This document shows, piece by piece, positions 35,163 through 50,689 of a stretch of 64,000 bases of DNA (its first letter is position 1; each line of letters begins with the position of its first letter). The notes below the pieces were generated by a model. The model was not told the DNA's origin, searched no databases, and was given only the letters and a program-made list of their open reading frames with translations. The stretch is from Brachynemurus nebulosus. Taxonomy: Eukaryota > Arthropoda > Insecta > Neuroptera > Myrmeleontidae. The stretch lies in assembly GCA_035578155.1 (NCBI GenBank), contig JAPWDM010000017.1, positions 768,001-832,000 of the forward strand, given 5' to 3'. The position numbers and the translations under genes are program-made.

Positions 35163-35327
35163 TTAGGGGTACCCATAAGTAATCAATTATTTTTAATTAG
35201 GAATTTTTGCTTCGGTTTAATTCAGAGTGTTGACTTGTTAACATGCTTTTTAGTGCGTAATACTGCGGCACGCGACCTTGACTTTGTGTTCATAATAAAA
35301 ATTTAAGTTTTCTTACATTAGTGCAAA

Positions 35328-35976
35328 ATGGGAGACAATCAATCAACAGAAGAACATTTACGTCATTGCATGCTTTTTCATTTTTGATCGGGTTTTAATG
35401 GAACGATTGCAACAAAAGAAATTTGTGATGTGTATGAGAACGTACTGAAAGTCAGTAAGCGTCAGCGTTGATTTAGAAAATTTCCCAGTGGTGATTTTGA
35501 ATTATCCGACAGTGATCGAATAATTCGATAGAGATAGGAATAGTTCATTTTAAGCTGCTAAAGCCGGAGGAAACAGTTATAGCTGAATTGTATTGCCAAC
35601 AATTAGATAGATTACATAACGAACTGTTGATAAAACGGCCAGCTCTCGTCATTTTTGAAAAAGTGTCATACTACAGCACGACAATGTCAGGCCTTATGCA
35701 GAAAAAATTAACTCAACAAAAATAAGGCAGCTGAATTGGGGAGTGTTACTACATCCTCCTTATTCTCTAGATATACCGCCATCTGACTTTCATTTATTCC
35801 GATCCATGAAATATTCTCTAAGAAATAAAAATTTTAAAAATATCGTTCATGTGCGACCTCACCTAGAATCATTTTTTTCGTCAAAACCAATTGAATTTTA
35901 TGAACCAGGGATTGAAATTCTGTCAACAAAATGGCAAAAGGTCCTCGATAACGACAGAGGTTACATAATTGACTAA
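35328..35976 (+). pseudogene. Mariner transposase remnant
   Basis: Starts MGDNQSTEEHLRHCMLFHF followed by a stop; FRKFPSGDFELSD is the end of the N-terminal helix-turn-helix part. Most of the middle is deleted or scrambled. The 3' part from 35671 is open: an LQHDN block (second catalytic Asp), YSLDIPPSDFHLF (third acidic position, mariner D34D type) and a C-terminal WQKVLDNDRGYIID. Inactive. Confidence 0.85.
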
Positions 35977-35982
35977 ATGTAT

Positions 35983-36238
35983 AATTGAAGACATCAATGG
36001 ATGAAGGTGTTATGTCAAATTTTTTCAAAAATTCATTTTTTGCCAAATTTCGAAATATTCTATGCCGAAGTATCATATATTCAAATTTGGTTTCATTTCG
36101 TCCAATAGTTTTGCAGAAATTCAATAATAAACATGTGCTATTGCATGGGAAGTATATGTAAATAAAAACTTTCAAACGCTTCTACTGTAAAATTATAAAA
36201 ATGTGACATAACACCTTCATCCATTGATGTCTTCAATT
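35983..36238. mobile_element. Palindromic MITE nested in the mariner remnant
   Basis: About 34-bp inverted ends (AATTGAAGACATCAATGGAT and on) at 35983 and ending 36238. Non-coding interior. It follows the transposase stop codon. Confidence 0.85.
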
Positions 36239-36394
36239 AAATAAAAAATAAAATCTTTTATTTGGTTATCAATGAAATAATTGATTACTTATGGGTACCC
36301 CTAACAATATTATGTTTATTAGTAGTGAACGTAGTCGCAGTCTTGTTATTTTATAAAATGTCATGGATAATTTATGTACATATTTGTATAATTG

Positions 36395-37774
36395 TCTCAT
36401 AAGGGGAAACATCCAGAACTAGTATTTTTTGATTTTGATGTAATAGTACTTTAAATGTGAAGTAATAGTACTTTAAATGAGTAAGTAACGTACCTAAATT
36501 CGTTTACCTGATCTGTCATTTTAGAAGTAAATTTATTTTATAAATGTAAAATTCAACCGCCATTTTTGAAGAACCTTACAAACCGATTTGGACGTTTTAA
36601 ATTTCTAAGGATAGTACTAATCAAGTACTATCAAACGGTAAAACAAAATCAATGAAGAATCAACTCTGCCAGTTTTTATAGAAAAATTTCAAAATTTTTT
36701 CATAAAAAATTGTCATAATACATTATTCAGTTAAAGAATTGCCTATAAGGGGAAATCATCTTAGATCATACTACCTACTCGAGTGTCATGAAACTATAAA
36801 GTAAAATAAATGGGGATGATTCTTGGAAAAATTTTGTAACAAAAATTAAAAACTTTTGTGGCAAGATTGAATAAAATACTCATTATTTTGAAAATGACTA
36901 GAGATAAAGAAAAAATACAAAGGATGACTACCACAAATTTTTTTTTAGAGATATTGAATTATATAAAAGTTTTTAAATTTGTACAAATAGGGGTGGCTGG
37001 GAGTTAAATTTTAGGGGATGAAACTTGTAGTACGGGAGTGTGAGAAAATAGTAACTAAAATTTTGACGTCAAATTTTGTTCTCATAATGTTCTCATCCTT
37101 TTTTATCCTTTTAACAAAAATTTTATATTACTATACAATATGATCCATAAGCGTCAGTATGAATTACACGTGATTAAAGTTAATAAAAGTGAAAAAAGTT
37201 AAGCTAAATTATTCAAATCACAACTTAAACTATGATTTCAATCCATTTTCCTTTGTACGTAACACTTTCATCGGTTAATAAATAAGATTATTTGACAATT
37301 TTTCATGAAACAATTTGAAATTTTCTTATAAAAACTGGTAGAGACGATTCCTCATGAATTTTCTTTCCTGTTTGATATTATTCGATTAGTACTATCCATA
37401 AAAATTTAAAACGCACAAATCGGTTTACAGGCTTCTTGAAAAATGGCGGTTGAATTTTTCCATTATAAAATAATTTTACTTCTGAACTATTGGGTTTAGG
37501 TGAGCGAATTTAGGTACGTTACTTATTTATTTAGCGCACTATTATTTTGTGTTATTTTCGTCTTTCCTATTGCAATTGATTTGGAGAAAAACGAAAAAGA
37601 ATGTTTTAGGTGGTTTACGCATGGGTCATTTTGCCCACATGTACTTTACAGAAACAAACAGTTATTGCAAAACTAATAGCCCAGCACAGCTACACAACAC
37701 TTGCAGATTATAAAAATACAAAAAAAATTAAAATCTAAAACTACGAGTTTTTGGGGTGTTTCCCCCGATGAGAG
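36395..37774. mobile_element. Foldback-type element with arms of about 300 bp
   Basis: 36395-36715 matches the reverse complement of about 37290-37774 with gaps: ends TCTCATAAGGGGAAACATCC and, opposite strand, TCTCATCGGGGGAAACACCC. Shared blocks include ATTCAACCGCCATTTTTGAAG, AGTACTATC and AATTTAGGTACGTTAC. No coding sequence between the arms. Confidence 0.8.
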
Positions 37775-39539
37775 AGTTAGCCATTTACAAGTTCCAATTT
37801 GATCTGTTTAAACTTGCATACTGCTTAAAGTCGATTTTTGTGAAAACTAATACTTATGTATTATGAGTTATTTATGATGGGTTTGCAGCTAAAGTAAAGT
37901 TCATGATTTTAAATAAATTTTTGATTGTAATATAATTTGCCTTTTTTCACATCTGTCTCTTTTTACAAACTTTTAACTTTTTAAAATTGTTTAATAATGA
38001 ATTTTTGATCTTAGTGAGAAAACTGAGAGATGAAAAAATAAACGGTTATTTTACATTGTTATTAATTTCCCTTTATTCTCATGTACTTCACTTGGAAACT
38101 ACCAAATGTGAAAACATACTGTAGTCAAAAACAACTTCATATTTCACGTTTTTTGGACCAGGTGTTTTATGGTACCTTAAAATCCGTTATCTATTGTTTA
38201 AAATTAACTTTTAGTATTACCTTTCATTCTATTATTAAACAGATAAGTCATTCTTAAATTAATTTATGTTATACGTGTTTTATGGGGGTGCCTAATACTT
38301 TTGGCCAAGGTTGTATAATATAAGCCATACCAACTATGTACATATTATGTACATATTATGTAGTTGTTTATTTATTTAAAAAATTTTTGGCTAAGCCTGT
38401 GACGATGATATGGATGTCTGTGAGTTTGTAAGTATCTGTGTGTTTGTAAGTATCCAGGTAAATTGGTATTTCAAAGTGTTGTTGAAATAAAAGAATTTTG
38501 GTAAAAAATTTACAGCGGTGACTTTCATGTGGACATTTTAAAATTTTACGATAATGATAACTGATGCAGATAGTTTCGCATTTTCCGTTAGAGTTTTCCT
38601 CTAAAGTTACTCAATTATGAATAAAAAATTTTCTTTTTGATAATTGAAATACATTTTTGTTTCTAATATAATTGGCCTTTCGTCACATCTGTTTTTCTTT
38701 ACAAACTTTTAACTATACCCCGTTTCAAATACAATTGAGCATGAGTTATCGTCAAAAAATTAAATAATTCTTATATTCGAAACTAATTAATCTTCTATTC
38801 TTTTCTAAAAACAAACTGCAAATTTAAAATTTACGCATTTGAAACAATGAAAGAGATAAAGCTAAGAAAACGGGAATTACTCAAAGTCGTAAGTGATGAC
38901 TCATGTTTAAATTTAAGTGAAATAGATTATATTTAAAATCGTTTAAAAATTAATTTTTGATCTTAGTGAGAAAATTGAGAGAGGAAAAAATAAGTCGTTA
39001 TCAAACATTGTTATTAGTTTTTCACTCATGTACTTTAGCTGCAAAACTATCGAATATGGAACACATTGTACAGAATTTGACATACATACCAATACATAAA
39101 ACGGGTATTTAGTTATTATAGTTTAAAAATTCATGTTTTATGATAGTTTGTTTTTAATTTTTGAAAAATTACAACACATGGAAATTTTTCTTGTGTATTT
39201 TTTTCATTGTTCTGTTCTGTTCTTTTTTTATTTGTTTGGTAATTAATAAGTGTAGTTTTCAATGTAATTTGTTACTAAATTAATAATGTGTAATGCAAAT
39301 ACTAATATCAGAGTTATGGCATTTGCAGTATTCATAATGCACTGTGATATAAAAAACTACAAAATTTTAAAAACTAAAACAAATATTTCATAAACTTATT
39401 TTAATCAAAATTTATGAAAAACTGTTCGCTTTTTTGTGTACAATATGGTACATATAAGTTCGACAATCAACACATGTTTACATAATATAGCAAAATAAAA
39501 AAAAATTTTTTGTTTATTTTTAAAAAAATTTTTATTATA
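37775..39539. repeat. Non-coding region with a diverged internal duplication
   Basis: 37930-38130 and 38660-39065 share TTTTTGATCTTAGTGAGAAAA, CACATCTGT and CATGTACTT. A MITE (38719-38938) splits the second copy. GGGGGTGCCTAATACTTTTG at 38284 resembles a lone Tc1-type terminus. No gene. Confidence 0.55.
38719..38938 (+). mobile_element. Small MITE, copy 2
   Basis: Reverse-oriented relative of 31209-31410, inserted in the second copy of the duplicated segment, which is continuous on both sides without it. Non-coding. Confidence 0.6.
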
Positions 39540-39719
39540 CAGGGTGCGAATAATTTTAGTTTGGTCAGAGGCGTATTCAGGAAAATTTATATTAAACGAC
39601 GAGCGGGCTGGGATGCGATTTTTTCAGATAGCGAATTCCGAAAAAAAATTCATGTCTTCGGCAATTATACATCGAGATAAACCATCTGTCAAAAGGCGGA
39701 GAGTTATTTACTTTACACC

Positions 39720-39722
<3 letters not shown>
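39540..39722. mobile_element. CAGGGTG-ended MITE, copy 1
   Basis: CAGGGTGCGAATAA at 39540 and TTACTTTACACCCTG ending at 39722, flanked by TA on both sides; (TA)n continues to 39767. Related to the copies at 44564 and 44785 by ends only. Confidence 0.75.
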
Positions 39723-39767
<45 letters not shown>

Positions 39768-39769
<2 letters not shown>

Positions 39770-40560
39770 TTTAGTGAATATCATTTTCGTATTCTAGGGA
39801 CCTCAAAACACATTTCTGTTATGATACCGGGCTTAGGTCCCGTCATGACACCTGCTGTAATAGCGTATTTCCAGTTTCACTTTTGGAAATTCGCTAATAC
39901 AATTTATTTAAAAATACTTTTATAATAAAGAAGCTTCATGACATTTTCGTGATACTCCTTTTTTCTGGCTTTATAAAACTATTTCTTTTAAAGTGAGAGA
40001 GTGTGGTCTGGATCGGAGAGGTCTACACTACCAACTTCCCATTAGATAGTTAATTAGGCATATACACAGAATACACAACTAAACTAAATACAAAATTGTG
40101 AGGTTCATCGGGAGCCGTTTGTTGGCCTGCCACAGCTTAGGTGATACAATCGCTTAAAGGTGTTGAGGGTAACATTGCTTCTTCGCTCATTGTTTTTCTA
40201 ATTGACTTTTAAAACTTAAATAGAACAAAATATGAAGTATGTCGTATTTAAGTGTAAAAATTGAGTTTAAACAAAAAATATTTATTATAAAGGGATATCT
40301 TTCTTTAAATAAGTAAATAAATTTCAGTCAACCATGATGATGTATACTATATGCACAATGTGTCGTGGTGTTTCTACACCATGTCCCTACCACTTTCCAT
40401 TAATCCCATTATAAAAAAATGGACCGTTTACTGACGCCGCAGTAAGTAATATATCAGATGGCGTTGATGTACTTGAATAAAATAGAGTTGGGACATGAGT
40501 TTTGATAGTTCGCTATTTTAGCGAATTTCCAAAACTGGAAATTCAGCTTTTACGGCCGTT
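39768..40560. other. Non-coding repeat debris
   Basis: 39777-39900 matches the interior of the hAT element at 11645-12376 (CTAGGGACCTCAAAACAC, CGTCATGACAC, TAGCG). 39931-39980 recurs near 51108-51150. No gene. Confidence 0.5.
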
Positions 40561-41531
40561 ATATATATATAAATCTCATGTCACAATGTTAGGCTACGAT
40601 AAACTGCGAAACTACTGAACCAATTTTGATAAAATTTGGTAATTATCCATAATTTGGTCCAACTTAAAAGATTTTTTCTCAGTTTTTATCTCAATTATTG
40701 ACCTTAAAATTTCTTTTTTGCAAATTAAATGTTTTAATAACAGTATACTATTTTGTATTTAAAATCTATATAAATTTGAAAATATGCATATACGTGTGTT
40801 TGTTATTGATTTTTGTTTCCATAGTTTTAAAGTATGCATTGGCAAAAATTTGAACATCTTTTACAACTGACATAAATTTATAAAAAATTTTACTATTTAT
40901 TTAAATAAATATTAATGTAAATTTTACGAAAAAAATGTTTTCGCAGAAAAAATATAGTGTAAAATACGCGAGAAATAAGCCATTCTTCCCACTTATTGTA
41001 CAATATACTATTATTATTATAGTGTGTATTGTGTTATATAATAATTGTGCAGTGTATCTAAAACCATCAATATGGGAATTTATGGAAAAATCTCAAAGTG
41101 TGAAAATTAGATATATTAAAGGTTACTTTCGAGTCGTATGGCGAGCGGAACGAAGCATTACATGGAATTAAACTTTTATAAAATTTTGAACTGTTTAGCA
41201 AGCGAAGCGAAGCACTTTAGTCTTGCGCCTATTCTCAGTCCTATATGATTTAAAATTGGCTAAATTATTTTCAGCTTTATTAGTAAATCGTATAGCGAGC
41301 GGAGCGAAGCATTACATGGAATTAACCTTTCATAAAATTTTGAACTGTTTAGCGAGCGAAGCGAAGCACTTTATCCTCGCGCCTATTCTCAATCCCATAT
41401 GATTTAAAACTGGCTAAACTATTTTCAGCTTTATTAATAAATATTGATTTGATTGTATCAAAATGATAAGAAAAAATTAATTCAATCAATTATAACTACT
41501 GAGCCATAGCAACGCGTGGCCGGGTCAGCTA

Positions 41532-41532
<1 letters not shown>
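40561..41532 (+). repeat. LINE-like dispersed repeat with internal tandem duplication
   Basis: Begins AATCTCATGTCACAATGTTA and ends AACGCGTGGCCGGGTCAGCTAG before (TA)n, a combination often seen in insect dispersed elements. A segment of about 156 bp (GCGAGCGGAGCGAAGCATTA) is duplicated at 41131 and 41287. A reverse relative lies at 8241-9583. No enzyme encoded. Confidence 0.55.
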
Positions 41533-42794
<1,262 letters not shown>

Positions 42795-43190
42795 TTTCAT
42801 AAGCATACAGCAATGTCGATCGAACTATGGAGTCGAAAAGGGTTTTCTTGGTTTCTCAACAGTTTGATTTTGAGACTGGCAGTATAGATTTTGATTTTCC
42901 CGCTGCTATTCGTGCTTTTGCAATAAAATGGTCGCAACAGTTTTTGAAACTACCCGATGCAGAAAATGGTACACCTAGATATGTGTACGTTTTAACTTTT
43001 TCAATTTCCACATTATTTAGCGTAAATTTCCCATGTTCTTTTAATTTTGGTGATTTATGAAAAATTACTATTTTCGATTTGCTTATATTTACTGTCAGGT
43101 GATTTTTTATGCAATATTCCGAGAGCACCTCAAGTTTATCCTGTACATCATTAAAATATGTTCCAAACATGATCAGATCGTCTGGTCAGA
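42795..43190 (-). pseudogene. Non-LTR retrotransposon RT fragment
   Basis: On the minus strand a decayed catalytic box (DDLIMFG) opens the fragment, followed by KNHLTVNISKSKIVIFHKS, YTYLGVPFSASGSFKN and, after a stop at 42856, TLFDSIVRSTLLYAYEIW. This is the palm-to-thumb part of a Jockey/CR1/R1-like reverse transcriptase. Truncated at both ends; no endonuclease nearby. Confidence 0.85.
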
Positions 43191-43902
43191 TAACTGGAAA
43201 ATAAATTAAGGTTATGAATATTTTTAAAATACATCTTTTTCAGACGTTTGTTAAAATACATACCATACATACTTGAAAATTTTTATATTAAAAATATTTT
43301 TTGGACAATTTTTTTACTATTAATAGATTTGAGCGTTACTTTTTACTCTTTTTTTTAAAAAAAAAAAAGAGTTAAAAATTTAACAATTTAAATTTAAAAA
43401 AGACCTGTCATATTATTTATGACAGCTCTACGATACTAGCCAGATATGCCATCTATAATTTACTTTCAGAGATTTTTAATAATGACATTTTCACATGTAC
43501 TAAATTTTGACTTCTTTAATATAGTGTACAATTAAATATTACAACAACATTTGTAATTTGATGGCCTGTTTAATAAATATTAAGTTGAATATTTGAGGAA
43601 AATCTACAAATTATTTTGATAATTAATGTATTTAATTAATAAACTTTCTGTTACTGTAACAGGCTAATATGAATATGCCATTACAACTTATTTCGTATTT
43701 TTTTTTTTAGTATAAATTCAAAATAAATCGTATGTTTTGCGTTCGTTTAAACAAACCTGACCACGGGTTTTGAAAATTAAAACTTAAAAATGCAATTTAT
43801 CAAAAATTTGAAAAAAAAAAAAATGAAAATTTTAGCATAATTGGCAAAAGTAATAAACTAATTTTTAAGAAACATCTCAACATATGTTCCCATTTGCAAA
43901 AA
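43191..43902. other. AT-rich non-coding region
   Basis: No gene. A short A/T palindrome at 43347-43375 (CTCTTTTTTTT / AAAAAAAAGAG) is the only structure seen. Confidence 0.5.
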
Positions 43903-44420
<518 letters not shown>

Positions 44421-44563
44421 CTGATGAATTTATATGATAATACGTACTTATAAAAAAAAATACGTTGCCAGTGGAGTGTCGCGCACAGCTTCCTCGTACT
44501 CGTAAAAGCACCTTGGTAATTTTATGTTCAGTATATATCTTTGCATAATTTAATATAGGTATA

Positions 44564-44703
44564 CAGGGTGTCAGAGAAATAAGTGACCATCTTTTGAGGG
44601 GTTACTCATAGCACCATGTAGACACTAAAACCGCAGGAATTTTTTCGGAATTAACAGGCGCGTCACCCCTTAAAAGGATAAGAGTTATTTCCCTTACACC
44701 CTG
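44564..44703 (+). mobile_element. CAGGGTG-ended MITE, left arm copy
   Basis: CAGGGTGTCAGAGAAATAAG at the start and TTTCCCTTACACCCTG at the end, TA on both sides, 140 bp, no coding. Confidence 0.8.
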
Positions 44704-44784
44704 TATATATATACATACATACATATATATATATACATACATATATATACATATATATATGTGTGTGTGTGTATATATTATATA

Positions 44785-44933
44785 CAGGGTGCAAGGGAAA
44801 TAACTCTTATCCTTTTGAGGGGTGACGCGCCTGTTAATTCCGAAAAATTCCTGCGGTTTTAGTGTCTACATGGTGCTATGAGTAACCCCTCAAAAGATGG
44901 TCACTTATTGATGGTCACTACTCTGACACCTTG
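44785..44933 (-). mobile_element. CAGGGTG-ended MITE, right arm copy
   Basis: Inverted copy of 44564-44703 with an extra small duplication (TTGATGGTCAC) near 44906-44918 and a mutated end (CTTG). Confidence 0.8.
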
Positions 44934-45074
44934 TATACCTATATTAAATTATGCAAAGATATATATTGGGCATAAAATTACCAAGGTGCTTTTACGAGTA
45001 CGAGGAAGCTGTGCGCGACACCTCATTGGCAACGTATTTTTTTTTATAAGTACGTATTATCATATAAATTCATC

Positions 45075-45545
45075 TAGTTTTCAATTTTTTAATTATTAGT
45101 TCCTAAGCTACTGAAATTATTTATCCATTTGAAAGCCTGGACCACAAAATTGTGGGTAAAAAATTTCATTTTCATTTTCGTCACTGAAAACATTTCATAA
45201 ATTCATATTTTCAGAATTTATTTATTTCAAAGAAAAATCTTAAATTATTAAAAAAGTTAAGTAATTAATAATAGTAAAAATAAAAATTAAAAATAGAAAA
45301 CATTTATTTATATTTCCTTTTAAAAAAAAACATGTATTATATTTTACATGCATTTTAACTAAAATGTCAAATTTACACACACCTTGTTAATTTTAAAATT
45401 ATGCAATATTTCTTCACTCAAAATACGACTAAAAATCAAAACTTAAGGTTCATATCATAACATTCACAATCCGTGTAGTGTCCATACATTTCGGCACCAA
45501 AAACACCAATTTTTACTTCTAGTAAACCAAAATCAAAATTACATT
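45075..45545. other. AT-rich non-coding region
   Basis: No gene or recognisable element. Confidence 0.5.
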
Positions 45546-46340
45546 AAGTAAAAAACGCCGTGAGCAGCGGGGCCCCATCACGGTAGTCGAATTTTCCCCT
45601 TCATCTTCGGTATTGAATGTTTACAAGCGAAATGTGATTGAAAGTCTACAACCGAATTGTCATTTTGTTGGTTTCAAAACTGGTGATGAGTGTTCGGCTG
45701 ATCGAGGCTTTAAAAAAAGGTTTTAAGTATTTAAGGGCTGTATCTCAGTAAATTTCAATTTTGTGCCGAAAACAGGTAGCAGAACAAAAACCAACACAAT
45801 TCGTACGAGGGCATTCCTGCCCATGTTTATCCGCTAATTGCCTTTATGTTTTAGTTTTAAATATTAAAAAAGGACCTTAAACAGTAAACTGGAAGGCCTT
45901 TATAAAGATAATTTTTCTTTCAAAAAAAAATAAAAAATAAAAAAAATAAAAAATAAAAAATTATTTCTTCGGTATTGAGTGTCTACAAGCGAAATATAAT
46001 TGAAAGTCCACAAGCGATTTGTAATTTTGGTGGTTTCAAAACTGATAATGAGTGTCCGGTTGATCGGGGCTTTATAAAAAGATTTTAAGTTTTTAAGGGC
46101 TGAATCTCAGTAAATTTCAATTTTGTGCCGATAGAATTTAACAGGGAAAAAGCCAACTCAATTCATACGAGGGCATTTCTATCCATGCTTATCCGCCAAT
46201 TGCCTTTGTGTTTTACTTTTAAATATTAAAAAAGGAACTAAAATAGTAAACTGGAAGGCTTTTATGAAGATATTTTTTCTTTCCAAAAAAATCCAAAATT
46301 TCTATTTTATAAATAATAAAAATCCAAAATTCCTAAATAA
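45546..46340 (-). repeat. Dispersed repeat family B, two copies (reverse)
   Basis: First copy from AAAAAACGCCGTGAGCAGC at 45551; second from about 45965 lacking that end. Both run through the GATCGRGGCTTT and TATCCGCYAATTGCCTTT blocks. Confidence 0.8.
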
Positions 46341-46483
46341 TAATTAAATAAATAAATAAACAGTGATTTTAATAACATTTGCAAATTACTTAATATGTAT
46401 GTATTTCATTTGTTAAAAAATTGTATTCACTTTTTTTTAAATTTTTTAAAATTACTATTCGCCTACTTGTATTTAGAATAAAC

Positions 46484-47695
<1,212 letters not shown>

Positions 47696-48625
47696 AAATT
47701 CATTTAATTTTAGTCTTCAAACGTAAATCAAGTTAACTTTTTATTCATCTTTGTACGATCGTTTATAAAAACCACAATAATTTTCGTTCACTTTCCTTAA
47801 TCCTTCTCGCATCTAGAAAAAAAAAACATCAAATTTAAAGAAAAAAGCATATAAAATGTATATAAAAATATGATTATGAATACAGATAAATATCTACTTA
47901 CTTGTTATATTATGTATATTATATTTAGTGGGCGTTTAGGTTAAATCTATACATATAATAGAATTGTAACGAGACCATTTCTGTACATGGAATATTTTTT
48001 GAAAATTGTACTGGTACTGTAAATAGTTATCGATGTAGATACCAAAACAGCGATTTTTAGAATTTTTGTCTGTCTGTCTGTCTGTTCACGCATCACGCAA
48101 AAACTGTTGGACGGATTTTAATGAAATTTGGTGTGATGATAACTTATTACCTGGGTCAACATCGAAAATACTTTTTACTCCGGGAAAATTTCTCATTCCC
48201 ACAGGAGAATGGAAAAACTATTTTGAGCATGTGCACAAATTAGGCAAAAACTATTGGACGGATTTTAACAGAATTTCATTTCAAAACACAAATCAGCAAA
48301 ATTAAAAATGGCTTCCCATTGATTAGGATTTGATGATCCTGATCGTTGATCCATTATGAAGTAAACACTGGATCGATATTAGTATAAAAAACGAAAGGAA
48401 AAATTACTGAAAATCACTCAAAATTATTCTACACGTACAGCCATTTTAAGAAAAAAAAATACCTTGATAAAAAAAACACGGAAAAATGTTTTTGATCTGT
48501 TGACAAAATGGAAGTATTTCTTGATTGAATACAGAATTTTTTTGTAATTGTGGTATTTACTATGGTAATTAAAGGTTTGTTTAATTTTGTAACTACGGAA
48601 ATGGCTTGCCCGTAGTAAGTTGTAG
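47696..48625. other. Non-coding region
   Basis: 48066-48130 carries TTTGTCTGTCTGTCTGTCTG and GGACGGATTTTAATGAAATT, typical of insect retroelement tails; the GGACGGATTTTAA core recurs at 48257. 48431-48525 matches 50530-50628. No gene. Confidence 0.5.
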
Positions 48626-49030
48626 TAAGAAAAAAAAACGCCGTGAGCAGCGGAGCCCCATCACCGAAGTCGAATTTTTCCTTTCATCTTCGGTATTGAG
48701 TGTCTACAAGCGAAATATAATTGAAAGTCCACAAGCGATTTGTAATTTTGGTGGTTTCAAAACTGATGATGAGTGTCCGGTTGATCGGGGCTTTAAAAAA
48801 AGGTTTTAAGTTTTTAAGGGCTGAATCTCAGTAAATTTCAATTTTGTGCCGATAGCAGTTAACAGGGAAAAAGCCAACACAATTCCTACGAGGGCATTTC
48901 TATCCATGCTTATCCGCCAATTGCCTTTGTGTTTTATTTTTAAATATTAAAAAAGGAACTTAAATAGTAAACTGGAAGGCTTTTATGAAGATATTTTTTC
49001 TTTCCAAAAAAATCCAAAATTTTTTTAATT
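48626..49030 (-). repeat. Dispersed repeat family B (reverse)
   Basis: From AAAAAAACGCCGTGAGCAGC to the ATCCAAAATTTTT end, nearly identical in order to 45546-46340. Confidence 0.8.
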
Positions 49031-49164
49031 TATAAATAAACAGTGACTTTAATAACATTTGCAAATTACTTAATATGTATGTATTTCATTTGTTAAAAAA
49101 TTGTATTCACTTTTTTTTAAATTTTTTAAAATTACTATTCGCCTACTTGTATTTAGAATAAAAG

Positions 49165-50102
49165 TAATGCATTTAAAACACATTTAACAATAGCATTCAA
49201 TTCCGATGTAAAAATGGAAGAAGTGGGGGGAAAAGTAATGTGAACTCCCTAACAGGTACTAGCTGGATACTAACTGAATACACGTACAAAATTTCTGCCC
49301 TCTAGGTTTCCTTAGAGAGTCTCTAGATGTGTTAGAAAACAAGCAAAAAAATTAAGGAAATATTGGCGTAAAAATCGTGGGGGTAAGGGTTAAAAGTTGA
49401 AACCCCCAAAAAACAGTGTCTGGCTATTAGCTTAACCTGTATACAAAATTTCAGCCCTCTAGGTTTATTTGGGGAGATTTTGACCCGAACGAAACTGTTA
49501 AAAAACAAGAAAAATCATGTTCTTTTGGGTATAAAAATGGTGGCGGTAGGGTTTGAAAGTCGAGACTCCCAAAAGGCACCCCCTTGATACTAACTCAATC
49601 CGAATACAAAATTTCAGCCCTCTAGGTTTATTTGGGTGACCTGTGCGAGTGGTACAAACTTCGAAAACGTCGAAAATGCATGAAATTGTAGCTTAAAAAT
49701 GAGGGGGGTGGGGGTAAAATATTAAAACCTCCAGAAAGCACAACCTAGGTACGAACTTTAGCAACACACCAAATTTCAACCCTCTACGTTAATTCTGGGG
49801 GGCTGGGGGCCTGTTAGATCCAGCGAAAATCGTTCCCCCCCCCTACTCCCTCCAAATCATCCTAGGAAGCTGAATTTTGGATATGTTGTAGATAATTGAC
49901 CGAAACATTATTTAAAACCGGTTTGGAAAAGTTTTATTGCTTTTCCGCCCCCACCACCCCCATAAAGGTCGGGTCAGAAAAAAAATTTGCCCAAAATTTG
50001 ACCCCACTTTGATAGTATGAGGTGCCTCGAAAATGAGCCCCATTTACCAAATTTCTTCTCTTAACTTCCATAGGGGGGCCCTACACAAATTAAAAGGTGG
50101 CG

Positions 50103-50183
<81 letters not shown>

Positions 50184-50305
50184 GACATTTTTTTTCTACA
50201 TATTCGTGTTCTACGGGTCCGAAAACGGATAGCGCCCCTACTCTCGCCTCTCGCAGCTCTTATCGTATAGACTGTATAAGTCTAATTTTTCGGAGAAAAA
50301 TTCGG
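49165..50305 (+). repeat. Dispersed repeat family A, copy 5
   Basis: Nearly identical to copy 1 across the 160-bp units; (TA)n at 50106-50181; the hairpin end is cut by a small palindrome. Confidence 0.88.
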
Positions 50306-50315
50306 AATATATTCG

Positions 50316-50391
<76 letters not shown>

Positions 50392-50425
50392 CGAATATTC
50401 GAAATATATTCGGAAAATTCGACTA
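50290..50425. repeat. Small TA-centred palindrome in the end of family A
   Basis: GAAAAATTCGGAATATATTCGG on the left and its rough inverse on the right flank (TA)n at 50319-50389. It interrupts the terminal hairpin of copy 5. Confidence 0.75.
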
Positions 50426-50689
50426 AAAAAAGTTCGGTTATCGTTTGAAGGTTGCATTTGTGTCGTTTGCGTTTGATCCACTTCAATCAAGAAATAAAAA
50501 AATTATTCTACAATTATTATTATAAAATTATTCTACATGTACAGCCATTTTATGAAAAAAAAAATACCTTGATAAAAAAAAAAAAAACACGGAAAAATGT
50601 TTCTGATCTGTTGACGAAATGGAAGTATTTCTTCAAGAACACAAATGATGCTGATCCCAGTTTCAAATCCCGAGAAACCAGCACCTGAA

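Larger units (their letters stand above)
35163..36304 (+). mobile_element. Mariner-like element, decayed
   Basis: Inverted termini TTAGGGGTACCCATAAGTAA (35163) and its complement ending at 36304, about 30 bp long. The exact TA target is ambiguous because TA occurs within the first bases. It contains transposase remnants and a nested palindromic MITE (35983-36238). Confidence 0.85.
44423..45074. repeat. TA-centred palindrome with MITEs in both arms
   Basis: 44423-44703 and 44785-45074 are inverted copies. Each arm has an outer unique part (ACGTTGCCAGTGGAGTGTCG, CTTCCTCGTACTCGTAAAAG) and an inner CAGGGTG MITE. The centre (44704-44784) is TA/TACA/GT dinucleotide repeat. A fragment of the outer arm also occurs at 53826-53885. 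Confidence 0.92.

Noticed and set aside
38284..38310. Complete Tc1 element at 38.3 kb
   Set aside because: Only one terminus-like sequence was found and no transposase remnant or partner end.
43347..43375. A/T palindrome as a transcription terminator
   Set aside because: A bacterial-style terminator has no meaning here; it is low-complexity sequence.
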